A stretch of 64,000 nucleotides of DNA, from NCBI GenBank assembly GCA_001570385.1, contig BBYL01000034.1:33961-97960 (forward strand), written 5' to 3'. Shown piece by piece: positions 10,225-18,440 of this stretch. The notes beneath the pieces are model-generated. The model was not told the origin of the DNA and ran no database searches. It worked only from the letters and a program-made list of their open reading frames with translations. The first letter of the stretch is position 1. Every line of letters starts with the position of its first letter. This DNA comes from Microtetraspora glauca (GTDB lineage Bacteria; Actinomycetota; Actinomycetes; Streptosporangiales; Streptosporangiaceae). The position numbers and the translations under genes are program-made.

Positions 10225-11784
10225 TCAGGCGGGGGAGCGGCCGGGACGCCCGTCGTCCTCGTCTCGGCGTACGGGCCCCCGCAGCGGGCTCGCGCGCACA
10301 CCGGCCCGAGCGGTGACACCGGTACGGCCGCCGCGCGTCGCGGGGAAGCCGTGGCGGGTGCCGGGGGACGGCTCCTGCGCGGGAACGCTGGTCCCCGGTC
10401 CTGGCGGGCGGCGCGCGGCATGCTGGGGGGCGGAGGAGGACCACAGGAAGCCTCCGGCGGCGACGGCGGCGACGAGGACGAACCAGGCCAGCGCCCGGCC
10501 CGTTCGCAGTCCGTAACCGGACACCAGCCAGTACGCGCCCAGCGCCATCCGGGTGGCCGGGCGGGCGGCGGTGATCCGCCGCATCTCCATCGCGCCGAAC
10601 GCGAAGTCGGTCGCGGTGCGGTCGTCGTCGACCCTGAGCCCCGCGTACAGATGTTTCAGACGTCCGGGATCGACGGCGCGCCGCGTCGGGCCGAACCGCA
10701 GCGTGTGCTCGTCGGCGAGGAGTTGCCGCCTGCTCCACCACCGCACGGGCGGCCAGCTCAGCCGGAGCTGGACCCCGCGCGGGGTGGTGGCGAACACGCA
10801 GCCGGTCAGCCGCAACCGCCCGGGGTCGGGCACACCCGCCAGATGGCATCCGGCCAGATCCACGCCCGTCAGGGAGAGCCGGTCGACGTCGAGCCGCTCC
10901 AGGGAGAGGACCCGGACCCGTCCGGCGCGGCGGACCACGCTCGCCTGGCCGCGGGAGACGAGCCCGCGCAGGTCCACGTCGGCGTCGTCCAGCCGCAGCA
11001 CCAGGCGCCCCGTGACCTGGGCGTTGCGCAGGTCGATCAGGCACCCGGACGCGTCGATCTCCAGCTTGCCGTCCGTACGCGCCCCGGCGAGCACAAGGCG
11101 CCCGGCGACCGACGAGGGGGACAGGAAGGCGCCGCCGGCGAACCGGGCGCCCTCGAACGCGGCCGCGCCGTCGAAGGCCGACCTGGACAGGGAGACGGCC
11201 TTTCGGAATCTGGCGCCACGAAACCGGGCCTCACCGTGGAACCGGGTGCCGTCGAACGAGGTGAACCCGGTGAAATCGGCCTGGTCGAAGGAGGCGGACG
11301 ACAGGCACGCGTCGCCGAAGAGCGCGTCGCTGCCCACCCTCACCCGGTCGAAGGACGCGTGGCCGTGGACGCGGGCGCCGTGCATCGACAACTCGCGGGC
11401 GAACGCGGTCTCCGCGAAGGAGACGTTGCCGGTGAACCTGGACCCGAAGAACGACGCGAGGCCGTCGAAGCGGGCGCGGGCGAACGACGCGTCGCCGAGG
11501 AACTCCACCCCGGCGAAACGGGCGGGAGAGGTGAAGCGCGCCAGGTCGAACCGGGCCCGGCCGAGAGATCGGCAGGTCGCGGCGAGCACGAGGTCGAGCA
11601 GTTCCGCGCCGACCAGGGGGCCGCGCAGGTCGACGCCCTGCCCGGGAGAGAGGGCCCGAAGGCGCGAATCCAACTCGTCGGGGCCCAGGTGGGCCAGGCA
11701 GCGTCCGTACGGCTGATGGGCGGCGCCGGCACATCCGTCGTGGGCGCACGTGATCCAGCCGACGTCGAGGAAGCTCGGGGGCAT
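10225..11784 (-). CDS. Pentapeptide-repeat protein with zinc-ribbon-like N-terminus and one TM helix
   Basis: A 519-aa protein of unknown function. The N-terminus has a Cys/His cluster (CAHDGCAGAAH, then CLAHL) seen in a family of actinobacterial pentapeptide-repeat proteins. Residues about 75-320 are pentapeptide repeats of the A(D/N)LXX type (ARFDLARF, ASFARARF, ADFTGFTSF, ARFRGARF), predicted to form a right-handed quadrilateral beta-helix. A single hydrophobic helix (ALAWFVLVAAVAAGGFLW, about residue 425-445) precedes a basic, Pro/Arg-rich tail of about 75 residues. As I remember them, homologues usually carry a longer membrane region here, so the tail may be diverged or the reading frame broken near 10430. 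It lies just downstream of ctaD, 19 bp apart and in the same direction. Confidence 0.7.
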   Translation of the reverse strand: MPPSFLDVGWITCAHDGCAGAAHQPYGRCLAHLGPDELDSRLRALSPGQGVDLRGPLVGAELLDLVLAATCRSLGRARFDLARFTSPARFAGVEFLGDASFARARFDGLASFFGSRFTGNVSFAETAFARELSMHGARVHGHASFDRVRVGSDALFGDACLSSASFDQADFTGFTSFDGTRFHGEARFRGARFRKAVSLSRSAFDGAAAFEGARFAGGAFLSPSSVAGRLVLAGARTDGKLEIDASGCLIDLRNAQVTGRLVLRLDDADVDLRGLVSRGQASVVRRAGRVRVLSLERLDVDRLSLTGVDLAGCHLAGVPDPGRLRLTGCVFATTPRGVQLRLSWPPVRWWSRRQLLADEHTLRFGPTRRAVDPGRLKHLYAGLRVDDDRTATDFAFGAMEMRRITAARPATRMALGAYWLVSGYGLRTGRALAWFVLVAAVAAGGFLWSSSAPQHAARRPPGPGTSVPAQEPSPGTRHGFPATRGGRTGVTARAGVRASPLRGPVRRDEDDGRPGRSPA

Positions 11785-11803
11785 GGAGGAGTCATACCCA
11801 CAT

Positions 11804-13489
11804 TCACGGGCGTCCGGGATCGATGACGTCCCGCTTGCCGCGGTCCAGGTGCTCCGTGCCGGGAACCCGCGGATAGCGCAGGTCGAAGACGGGACGCTCG
11901 GACCTGATCGGCGGGATGGTGAGGAAGTTGTGACGTGGCGGCGGGCATGACGTGGCCCATTCCAGGGAGTTGCCGAACCCCCACGGGTCGTCCACCCGCA
12001 CCCGTCTCCCGTGCCGTGCCGTACGCCAGACGTTGTAGAGGAACGGCAGGGTCGAGATGCCCAGGAGGAACGCCCCGCAACTGGAGACGACGTTCAGCGT
12101 GGTGAAGCCGTCGGACGCGGCGTAGTCGGCGTAGCGGCGTGGGAAGCCGTCCACGCCGAGCCAGTGCTGGACGAGGAACGTCATCTGGAAGCCGACGAAC
12201 AGGCTCCAGAAGTGGATCTTTCCGAGCCGGTCGTCCAGCATCTTCCCGGTGAGCTTGGGCCACCAGAAGTAGAAACCGGCGAACATCGCGAAGACCACGG
12301 TCCCGAAGACCGTGTAATGGAAGTGGGCCACGACGAAGTAGGTGTCGGTGACGTGGAAGTCCAGCGGCGGTGAGGCGAGGATGACGCCGGTGAGGCCGCC
12401 CAGCAGGAACGTCACCAGGAAGCCGACGCAGAAGAGCATCGGCGTCTCGAAGCTCAGGTGGCCGCGCCACATCGTGCCGGTCCAGTTGAAGAACTTGATC
12501 CCGGTCGGCACCGCGATCAGGAAGCTCATCAACGAGAAGAACGGCAGAAGCACCTGCCCGGTGGCGAACATGTGGTGCGCCCACACTGTCATGGACAGCA
12601 GCGTGATCGAGATCGTGGCGCCCACCATGCCGACGTAGCCGAACAGCGGCTTACGGCTGAACACCGGGATGACCTCGGTGATGATCCCGAAGAACGGCAA
12701 GGCGATGATGTAGACCTCGGGATGCCCGAAGAACCAGAACAGGTGCTGCCAGAGGATCGCTCCGCCGGTCTCCGGATGGAAGACGCGGCTGCCCATCTTC
12801 CGGTCGATCTCCAAGACGATCAGGGCCGCCGCCAGCACCGGGAACGCCAGGAGCGCCATGACCGAGGTCAGCAGGATGTTCCACGTGAAGATCGGCATCC
12901 GGAACATCACCATGCCGGGCGCGCGCAGCCCGATGATCGTGGTGACGAAGTTGACCGCGCCGAGGATCGTCCCGAGACCGGACAGGGCGAGGCCCATGAT
13001 CCACAGATCGACGCCGTGGGACGGGCTGAACTGGATGAGCGACAGCGGGGCGTAGCCGGTCCATCCGTACGCCGCGGCGCCCCCCGCGGTTCCGAAACCG
13101 GCCAGCACCATGATCCCGCCGAACAGGAACAACCAGTACGCCACGGCGTTCAGGCGGGGAAATGCGACGTCCGGCGCCCCGATCTGCAGCGGCATGATCG
13201 CGTTGGCGAAACCGGCGAACAACGGTGTCGCGAAGAGCAGCAGCATGATCGTGCCGTGCATGGTGAAGAACTCGTTGTACTGCTGGTTGGTCACGAACTG
13301 CAGTCCGGGTGCCGCCAGCTCCGCCCGGATGATCATCGCGAACAGGCCGCCGATCAGGAAGAAGCAGAAAGACGTGATGAGGTAGAGATGCCCGATCACC
13401 TTGTGGTCGGTGGTGGCCAGCCAGGAGATGAGCCGGGCCCCGGTCCGGATCCGCTCCTTGGGCGCCGGGCGCGAGGCTTGCGTGGTCAT
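11804..13489 (-). CDS. ctaD: Cytochrome c oxidase subunit I (aa3 type)
   Basis: Catalytic subunit of the aa3 terminal oxidase, 561 aa, with twelve hydrophobic segments. Visible ligands and landmarks are MHGTIMLLLF (heme a His), HPEVYIIALPFFGI (CuB His cross-linked to Tyr), VWAHHMFATGQ (CuB His pair) and THFHYTVFG-like VAHFHYTVFG (heme a3/heme a His). The gene stands apart from the qcr/ctaC-ctaE cluster where actinomycetes usually keep a copy, so this may be a second ctaD copy; such duplicates are common. Confidence 0.96.
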   Translation of the reverse strand: MTTQASRPAPKERIRTGARLISWLATTDHKVIGHLYLITSFCFFLIGGLFAMIIRAELAAPGLQFVTNQQYNEFFTMHGTIMLLLFATPLFAGFANAIMPLQIGAPDVAFPRLNAVAYWLFLFGGIMVLAGFGTAGGAAAYGWTGYAPLSLIQFSPSHGVDLWIMGLALSGLGTILGAVNFVTTIIGLRAPGMVMFRMPIFTWNILLTSVMALLAFPVLAAALIVLEIDRKMGSRVFHPETGGAILWQHLFWFFGHPEVYIIALPFFGIITEVIPVFSRKPLFGYVGMVGATISITLLSMTVWAHHMFATGQVLLPFFSLMSFLIAVPTGIKFFNWTGTMWRGHLSFETPMLFCVGFLVTFLLGGLTGVILASPPLDFHVTDTYFVVAHFHYTVFGTVVFAMFAGFYFWWPKLTGKMLDDRLGKIHFWSLFVGFQMTFLVQHWLGVDGFPRRYADYAASDGFTTLNVVSSCGAFLLGISTLPFLYNVWRTARHGRRVRVDDPWGFGNSLEWATSCPPPRHNFLTIPPIRSERPVFDLRYPRVPGTEHLDRGKRDVIDPGRP

Positions 13490-13610
13490 GGCGTCTCCTG
13501 TCCCCGAAAAGGAGGCTTCCAGCCGTCATGTACCCGTCCGGCCACGGATGGAATGCTGGGCAGTGGGCAAGGGGTTATGCCCGCTGAGACGCAGACGAAA
13601 GGAGTCGCCG

Positions 13611-13976
13611 ATGGCGACCATCGAGGTAACCGAGAAGAACTTCAACGAGATCGCCGACAAGGGCATCGTGCTGCTGGACTTCTGGGCGTCGTGGTGCGGC
13701 CCCTGCCGTACGTTCGCCCCGATCTTCGAGAAGGCGTCCGAGCAGCACGACGACATCACGTTCGGCAAGATTGACACGGAGGCTCAGCCCGGTCTGTCCG
13801 AGGGGTTCGACATCACGGCGATTCCCACGATCATGGCGATCAGGGACGGCATCGTGGTGTTCGCCCAGCCCGGCGCCCTGCCCGCTCCGGCGCTCGACGA
13901 CCTGATCAAGCAGCTTCGGGGGCTCGACATGGACGCCATCCGCGCCGAGATCGAAGCGGAGATGAAGCAGAAGTAG
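13611..13976 (+). CDS. Thioredoxin
   Basis: Cytosolic dithiol reductase, 121 aa. The active site WCGPC is at residues 28-32 and cis-Pro at ITAIPTIM. A C-terminal extension of about 20 residues (LDMDAIRAEIEAEMKQK) adds an amphipathic helix beyond the classical fold. ATG 13611 follows AAAGGAG at ideal spacing; the longer open frame from 13401 overlaps the ctaD promoter region and is not used. Monocistronic; a hairpin follows 40 bp later. Confidence 0.93.
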   Translation: MATIEVTEKNFNEIADKGIVLLDFWASWCGPCRTFAPIFEKASEQHDDITFGKIDTEAQPGLSEGFDITAIPTIMAIRDGIVVFAQPGALPAPALDDLIKQLRGLDMDAIRAEIEAEMKQK

Positions 13977-14015
13977 GCGCGTCCCGGGCCGCCGACGCGG
14001 CCGGGCTCTTCGAAC

Positions 14016-14041
14016 GGCAGGCCTGCCCTGGCCGGCCTGCC
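14016..14041 (+). terminator. Hairpin downstream of thioredoxin gene
   Basis: GGCAGGCC (14016-14023) and GGCCTGCC (14034-14041) form a perfect 8-bp stem 40 bp after the stop. It has no U-tract, as usual in high-GC actinomycetes. Confidence 0.5.
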
Positions 14042-14136
14042 ACGGCTGATCGCACGGCCCCGCCGAGGGCCGCCGGTTCATGAGTGTGCGCTCGGAACCG
14101 GCGGCTCAGTGTCGACCGTTCACAGCCGCGCGCCCG

Positions 14137-14204
14137 CCGTTCAGGACCACCCGCGGTTCAGGACCACCCGCGGTTCAGGACCGCCCGCGGTTCAGGACTG
14201 CGAG
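14137..14204. repeat. Four tandem 17-bp repeats overlapping the 3' end of the DAHP synthase gene
   Basis: The unit CGGTTCAGGACCACCCG is present four times without gaps (starts 14137, 14154, 14171, 14188), with the first and last copies diverged. The last copy supplies the stop codon (14192-14194) and the final codons of the DAHP synthase gene. A slippage-prone minisatellite; no function is evident. Confidence 0.75.
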
Positions 14205-15529
14205 CGGTACAGCTCCGCGACGCGGAAGGCCAGGTCGAGCGACTGGCTGCGGTTGAGGCGCGGGTCGCAGGCGGTCTCGTACCGCAGCGACAGATCCTCT
14301 TCCACGATCGGGTGCCCGCCGCCCACGCACTCGGTCACGTCGTCACCCGTGAACTCGATGTGGATGCCGCCCGGGTGCGTGCCCAGCGCGCGGTGCACCT
14401 CGAAGAATCCGGCCACCTCGTCGAGCACGTCGTCCAGGTGGCGGGTCTTGTGGCCGCTCGGCGCCTCGAAGGTGTTGCCGTGCATCGGGTCGCAGATCCA
14501 CGCCACTGTGGCACCGCTCGCGGTGACCTTCTCCACGAGAGTCGGCAGGGCCTCGCGGACCTTGCCCGCGCCCATCCGGCTGATGAAGGTGAGCCGCCCG
14601 GGCTCGTTGTCCGGGTTGAGCTTCTCGACCAGCGTGAGCGCCTCCTCGGGCGTCGTCGTCGGCCCGAGCTTCACCCCGATCGGGTTCTGGATGCGGCTGA
14701 AGAACTCCACGTGGGCTCCGTCGAGCTGCCGGGTGCGCTCGCCGATCCAGACCATGTGCGCCGACACGTCGTACGGCAGGCCGGTCCGGGAGTCGACCCT
14801 GGTGAGCGCGCGGTCGTAGTCGAGGATCAGCGCCTCGTGCGAGGAGTAGAAGTCGACCGTGTGGAACTCGTCGGGCTCCGGGCCGCAGGCCCGCATGAAC
14901 GCGAGGGCCTGGTCGATCTCACGGGCGAGCTGCTCGTAGCGCCGTCCGGCAGGGGACTCGGCCACGAAGTCCTGGTTCCAGGCGTGCACCTGGCGCAGGT
15001 CGGCGTAGCCGCCCTTGGCGAACGCGCGGGCGAGGTTCAGCGTGACGGCCGAGGAGTGGTAGGCGCGCAGCAGGCGGCCCGGATCCGGCGTGCGGGCCTC
15101 GGCGGTGAAGTCGAAGCCGTTGACCATGTCGCCCCGATAGGCGGGCAGCTCGAGCCCGTCGCGGATCTCCGTGTTCTTGGAGCGCGGCTTGGCGAACTGC
15201 CCCGCCAGGCGGCCGATCTTGACGACCGGGATCTTGGCGGCGTACGTGAGCACGATCGCCATCTGCAGCAGCGTCTTGAGCTTGTTCCGTACGTTGTCGG
15301 CGGTGGCGCCGGAGAAGGTCTCCGCGCAGTCGCCGCCCTGCAGCACGAAGGCCTCACCGCGGGCCACGGCCGCGAGGCTCGCCTTCAGCTGGTCGCACTC
15401 TCCGGCGAACACCAGCGGCGGCAGCCCCTGAAGCTCGGACACGACCTTGTCGAGTTCGCCGCGGTCGGGCCAGTCCGGCTGCTGGGCCGCGGGCAGGTCA
15501 CGCCAGGAATCGAGATTGATTGCGCTCAC
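14192..15529 (-). CDS. 3-deoxy-7-phosphoheptulonate synthase, class II
   Basis: Condenses PEP and erythrose-4-phosphate to DAHP, the first step of the shikimate pathway; 445 aa, class II (plant/mycobacterial AroG type). Diagnostic stretches are LPPLVFAGECDQLK, VLQGGDCAETF, the KIGRLAGQFAKPRS loop (PEP/phosphate binding), WIGERTRQLDGAHVEF, and GVKLGPTTTPEEAL. The start is GTG 15529 (SAINLDSWRDLP follows). The N-terminal extension with regulatory helices is short compared with the mycobacterial enzyme. The last codons lie in a 17-bp tandem repeat. Confidence 0.95.
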   Translation of the reverse strand: MSAINLDSWRDLPAAQQPDWPDRGELDKVVSELQGLPPLVFAGECDQLKASLAAVARGEAFVLQGGDCAETFSGATADNVRNKLKTLLQMAIVLTYAAKIPVVKIGRLAGQFAKPRSKNTEIRDGLELPAYRGDMVNGFDFTAEARTPDPGRLLRAYHSSAVTLNLARAFAKGGYADLRQVHAWNQDFVAESPAGRRYEQLAREIDQALAFMRACGPEPDEFHTVDFYSSHEALILDYDRALTRVDSRTGLPYDVSAHMVWIGERTRQLDGAHVEFFSRIQNPIGVKLGPTTTPEEALTLVEKLNPDNEPGRLTFISRMGAGKVREALPTLVEKVTASGATVAWICDPMHGNTFEAPSGHKTRHLDDVLDEVAGFFEVHRALGTHPGGIHIEFTGDDVTECVGGGHPIVEEDLSLRYETACDPRLNRSQSLDLAFRVAELYRSQS

Positions 15530-15923
15530 GACATACCAGGCTATTGCACACGGTCAGTGAAGACGGACGTCATGTCCACGTAGTGAGATCACGTTGATGA
15601 CGTCGAGGGGCATTCGCCGGTGGTTTCGCCGCGACATCGATTCGAGATCTCCCCCGGAGTCTCCTGTGAGGTGTTCTGAAGCGTCTGATGTGGAAACGGC
15701 GTATGTGGGTAATGAGGGCGAAATGAACGTACTCGTGACCATGGACGCCGGAAGTCCCGGCCAGCTCCGCGACCCGCGTGCCCCGGCCGCGCACCCGGCC
15801 CGGCGTCGTGAACTCTCCGGAGACCCGATCAGCCGGGAGGAATCGCGACAGTACGTGCCCGATCTGGAGTATCGGCCGCCATGCGCACGCTGAGACAGGC
15901 GTTTCGCATGGCGGCGGAGAACG
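15530..15923. other. 394-bp intergenic region with one weak ORF
   Basis: Separates the DAHP synthase promoter from the 3' end of the phosphotransferase gene. A plus-strand ORF starts at ATG 15723 after GAGGGCG and runs 56 codons to 15893 (MNVLVTMDAGSPGQL...). It matches nothing I recognise and its composition drifts toward Arg/Pro; I do not call it as a gene. No convincing attenuator or riboswitch was seen. Confidence 0.3.
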
Positions 15924-16946
15924 TCAACGCAGGACGTTCAGGGCGCGGGTGAGGGAGTCCGCCGTGCGCGTGCGGAGAGGCGCGTAGGACTCCTCCGGAT
16001 ACTGGCGGGGGCCGTTCTCCACCAGCATGATCAGGTAGAGGTAGGTCCGGTAGAGGGCGTCGCGGATCCGCGCCTCCGGGCCGGTCGCCAGGGTGCCTCC
16101 GGCCTCCCGGTAGCCGGCGAGCAGCGGGTCGTCGTCCCGCAGTTCCGCGAAGATCGTCGGTGTGACGAAGTCGGCGAGGGGATCGCCCCAGAAGGCCCGC
16201 TCGTGGTCGATGAGCGCCTGGATCCGCGGCCTGCCCCCCGCGCCACCGTCGTCGCCACCGTCGTCGCCACCGTCCACGCCGGACAGGAACACGTTGCCCG
16301 GCCAGATGTCGAAGTGGACGAGCGCGGGCCGGGTCACCTGGTCCAGCGCGTACGCGTTGGAGTGGACGAGGCCGGCGATCTCCAGGAGCGAGGCCGGCAG
16401 CGGCGTCGCGTACCGTACGGCGTCATCGAGGATCGCCCCCACCATGACGAGGAACGCCTCCCGCCAGCTCGGCCCCGTCAGGCCCGCGTACGGATAGCCG
16501 AAGACGCCGTCGCCCGGGATCGTATGCAGCAGGGCGAGGTGGTGGCCGAGCTCGAACCTGAGGGTGTTCTCGTGGTCGGGGCCGAGCGTCGCCCGGTTCC
16601 ACGGCACGCCGTCGAGAGCCGACAGGATCAGGTAGTCGCCGCCGACGAGGGGATCGTCGTAGCCCGCGTACAGCAGGTCCGGGAGGGGCACGCCGGAGCC
16701 GGAGGCCAGGTGGTACACCATGGCCTCGGTCCGCAGCAGATCACGCTCGTAGGTCAGGAGCTCAAGGTCGGGGGGAGGGCCGACCTTGAGTACCACCTGG
16801 CGCCCGTCCTCCAGGCCGAGGCGCCACACGGCGTTGGCGAACCCGTCCGGGAGCTCCTCCGCCGACACGATCCCCGTGCCGAGCGCGTCGAGGACCAGGG
16901 CGTCGAGCTGGGCGGGGGACAGCCGCCGCTTCGTCTTGCTATCCAT
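15924..16946 (-). CDS. APH-family small-molecule phosphotransferase
   Basis: Protein-kinase-fold enzyme of the APH/choline kinase family, 340 aa, substrate unknown. The catalytic loop HFDIWPGN spans residues 211-218 (Asp213 base, Asn218 Mg ligand), and the DFG equivalent is LIDHERAFWGDPLADF (Asp247). The nucleotide-binding lobe contains VVLKVGPPP (Lys54). Between the two motifs is a Gly/Asp run (about 225-238), encoded by short GTCGTCGCCACC-like repeats, which may be variable. It is followed in the same direction by nothing closer than the DAHP region; its start is 20 bp downstream of the aldose-epimerase stop, so both likely share a transcript from the sugar-regulated promoter at 17953-17982. 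Sugar or antibiotic kinase are both possible. Confidence 0.8.
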   Translation of the reverse strand: MDSKTKRRLSPAQLDALVLDALGTGIVSAEELPDGFANAVWRLGLEDGRQVVLKVGPPPDLELLTYERDLLRTEAMVYHLASGSGVPLPDLLYAGYDDPLVGGDYLILSALDGVPWNRATLGPDHENTLRFELGHHLALLHTIPGDGVFGYPYAGLTGPSWREAFLVMVGAILDDAVRYATPLPASLLEIAGLVHSNAYALDQVTRPALVHFDIWPGNVFLSGVDGGDDGGDDGGAGGRPRIQALIDHERAFWGDPLADFVTPTIFAELRDDDPLLAGYREAGGTLATGPEARIRDALYRTYLYLIMLVENGPRQYPEESYAPLRTRTADSLTRALNVLR

Positions 16947-16966
16947 TTGTGTTTCCCGCTGTCAGG

Positions 16967-17845
16967 TCAGAAGGCCGTTATCGTCCACCTGGCCTCGTGC
17001 GTGTCCCCCGGCTTGAGCACGACGAGGTCGGTGCCCGAGTTGAAAGCGTCCGGCGGGCAGGTCATCGGCTCCACGGCCACGCCCCGGTGGCCGAGTCCGG
17101 TGCCCGTGCAGACCTGCACCCAGGGCATCACCGCGGGATCCCAGGAGATCTCCACCCCGCCCTCCGGCCCGCGCAGCCGGACCCGGCCCGCGGTCAGGCC
17201 GGTGAAGGCGTGGTCGATCGCGGTGGCGCCGAGCGCGCGCGGCTGCCGGAAGTCGTACGGCGTGCCCGAGACGTCCTCCAGGGCACGCGGGCGGAGCAAC
17301 TCGTCCGTCGTCAGCACCTGCCCGGCGGGGAGGTCGATTTCGTACGCCTCGACGTCCGGACCGGCGAGCAGCCACGGGTGCGGGCCGCAGCCGTACGGCG
17401 CGGCGTTCGTGCCGACGTTCTCCGCGGTGACCGTGGTGACCAGGCCGCTCGCCGACACGTCGTGGCGCACCTGGAGAGCCAGGCGGAACGGGTAACCGGA
17501 CGTCGGCTCGATGGTGTGCGTGAGCCGGACGAAGCCGTGGTCGTCCTCGGCGGCGAACAGCTCGGCCACGGTCCACGGCACGTCGGCGACGAAACCGTGC
17601 AGGGCGTTCCCCCGGTCGGGCTCGTTGACCGGGAGCTCGTGGTGCTCGCCCTCGAAGTCGTACGCCGCGCCCGCGACGCGGTTGGGCCAGGGGGCGAGCA
17701 GGGTGCCGCTGTAGTAGGGGATCGGCCCATCCTCAGGCCAGCTCGTCACCAGGTCGCGGCCGTCGTGCCGGAGAACCCGCAGGGCGGCGCCCCGAGGGCT
17801 GATCTCGGCCTGGTAGCCGCCACCGAGGATTTCGTACTGGGCCAC
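16967..17845 (-). CDS. Aldose 1-epimerase family protein
   Basis: Galactose-mutarotase-fold enzyme, 292 aa, predicted to interconvert alpha and beta anomers of a free sugar in the cytosol. Visible features are GTLLAPWPNRV (substrate pocket Arg), GNALHGFV (catalytic His region), PYGCGPHPWLL (second His) and VCTGTGLGHRGVAVEPMT, whose Glu is the usual base. A CebR-type operator (17930-17943) lies between its promoter and its start, so it is probably induced with the cellobiose genes. Beta-glucosidases release beta-glucose, and a mutarotase is a logical partner. Confidence 0.88.
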   Translation of the reverse strand: MAQYEILGGGYQAEISPRGAALRVLRHDGRDLVTSWPEDGPIPYYSGTLLAPWPNRVAGAAYDFEGEHHELPVNEPDRGNALHGFVADVPWTVAELFAAEDDHGFVRLTHTIEPTSGYPFRLALQVRHDVSASGLVTTVTAENVGTNAAPYGCGPHPWLLAGPDVEAYEIDLPAGQVLTTDELLRPRALEDVSGTPYDFRQPRALGATAIDHAFTGLTAGRVRLRGPEGGVEISWDPAVMPWVQVCTGTGLGHRGVAVEPMTCPPDAFNSGTDLVVLKPGDTHEARWTITAF

Positions 17846-17929
17846 GGGGGATGTCCTTTCGCCAGGGAACGGTCATATCAGCGTAAGCGAGCCCAATCAT
17901 CACGTATGGCCGGTGATACGCCGGAGTGG

Positions 17930-17943
17930 TGGGAGCGCTCCCA
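17930..17943. promoter_or_regulatory. CebR-type operator (exact palindrome) at the aldose-epimerase promoter
   Basis: TGGGAGCGCTCCCA, a perfect 14-bp palindrome identical to the published CebR box. It begins 9 bp downstream of the predicted -10 hexamer (17953-17958) of the minus-strand promoter, where a repressor would cover the transcription start. Confidence 0.85.
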
Positions 17944-17952
17944 TAGCGGGTA

Positions 17953-17982
17953 AGATTAAGCTGCTTTTGGCGGTAGAGTCAA
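17953..17982 (-). promoter_or_regulatory. Predicted promoter of the aldose-epimerase/phosphotransferase genes
   Basis: On the minus strand: -35 TTGACT (17977-17982), 18-bp spacer, -10 TAATCT (17953-17958). The operator at 17930-17943 follows after 9 bp. This is the best sigma-70-like match in the window. Confidence 0.65.
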
Positions 17983-18034
17983 CTAACTAATCTCGCCTCA
18001 CCGACGAAATCGCCGCACCGACGAAGGAGAATCG

Positions 18035-18424
18035 TTGATCGGTCACCTGCAGTGCGTTGTGCTGGACTGCCCCGAGCCTCTCGCGCTCGCCGGCTTCTAT
18101 CGTTCGCTGCTCGGCGGCGAGGTGAACCGGCCCGATCCCCGCTGGGTGCTCGACGATGACTGGGCGACGCTGCACACCGGCTCCGGAATGGTTCTCGCGT
18201 TTCAGCGCGTGCCCGAGTACCGGCCGCCGCGCTGGCCGGACCCGGCCTTTCCCCAGCAGTTCCACCTGGACATCGATGTCGCGGACGTCGACCGAGCGCA
18301 CGAGCAGGTCGTCGCGCTCGGCGCCGCGTCGCTGGACCCGGGCGACCTGGACCCGGGCGAGACCTTGGACTGGCGAGTCTATGCCGACCCGGCCGGCCAC
18401 CCCTTCTGCCTCGTCCGAGGCTGA
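18035..18424 (+). CDS. VOC-superfamily (glyoxalase-like) protein
   Basis: 129-aa protein with the two beta-alpha-beta-beta-beta modules of the vicinal-oxygen-chelate fold (LQCVVLDCPEPLALAGFYRSLLG, then QFHLDIDVADVDRAHEQV and VYADPAGHPFCLV). Start is TTG 18035, preceded by GAAGGAGA. Metal-ligand residues His, His/Glu are only partly evident, so the activity (lyase, dioxygenase or binding/resistance protein) is open. It reads divergently from the aldose epimerase and convergently with the GH1 gene. Confidence 0.8.
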   Translation: MIGHLQCVVLDCPEPLALAGFYRSLLGGEVNRPDPRWVLDDDWATLHTGSGMVLAFQRVPEYRPPRWPDPAFPQQFHLDIDVADVDRAHEQVVALGAASLDPGDLDPGETLDWRVYADPAGHPFCLVRG

Positions 18425-18440
18425 CCCGGGTGGCCCGGGG

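Noticed and set aside
8962..11826. 954-codon plus-strand ORF across cydD and the pentapeptide gene
   Set aside because: Composition is antisense-like and it opposes two genes with clear motifs.
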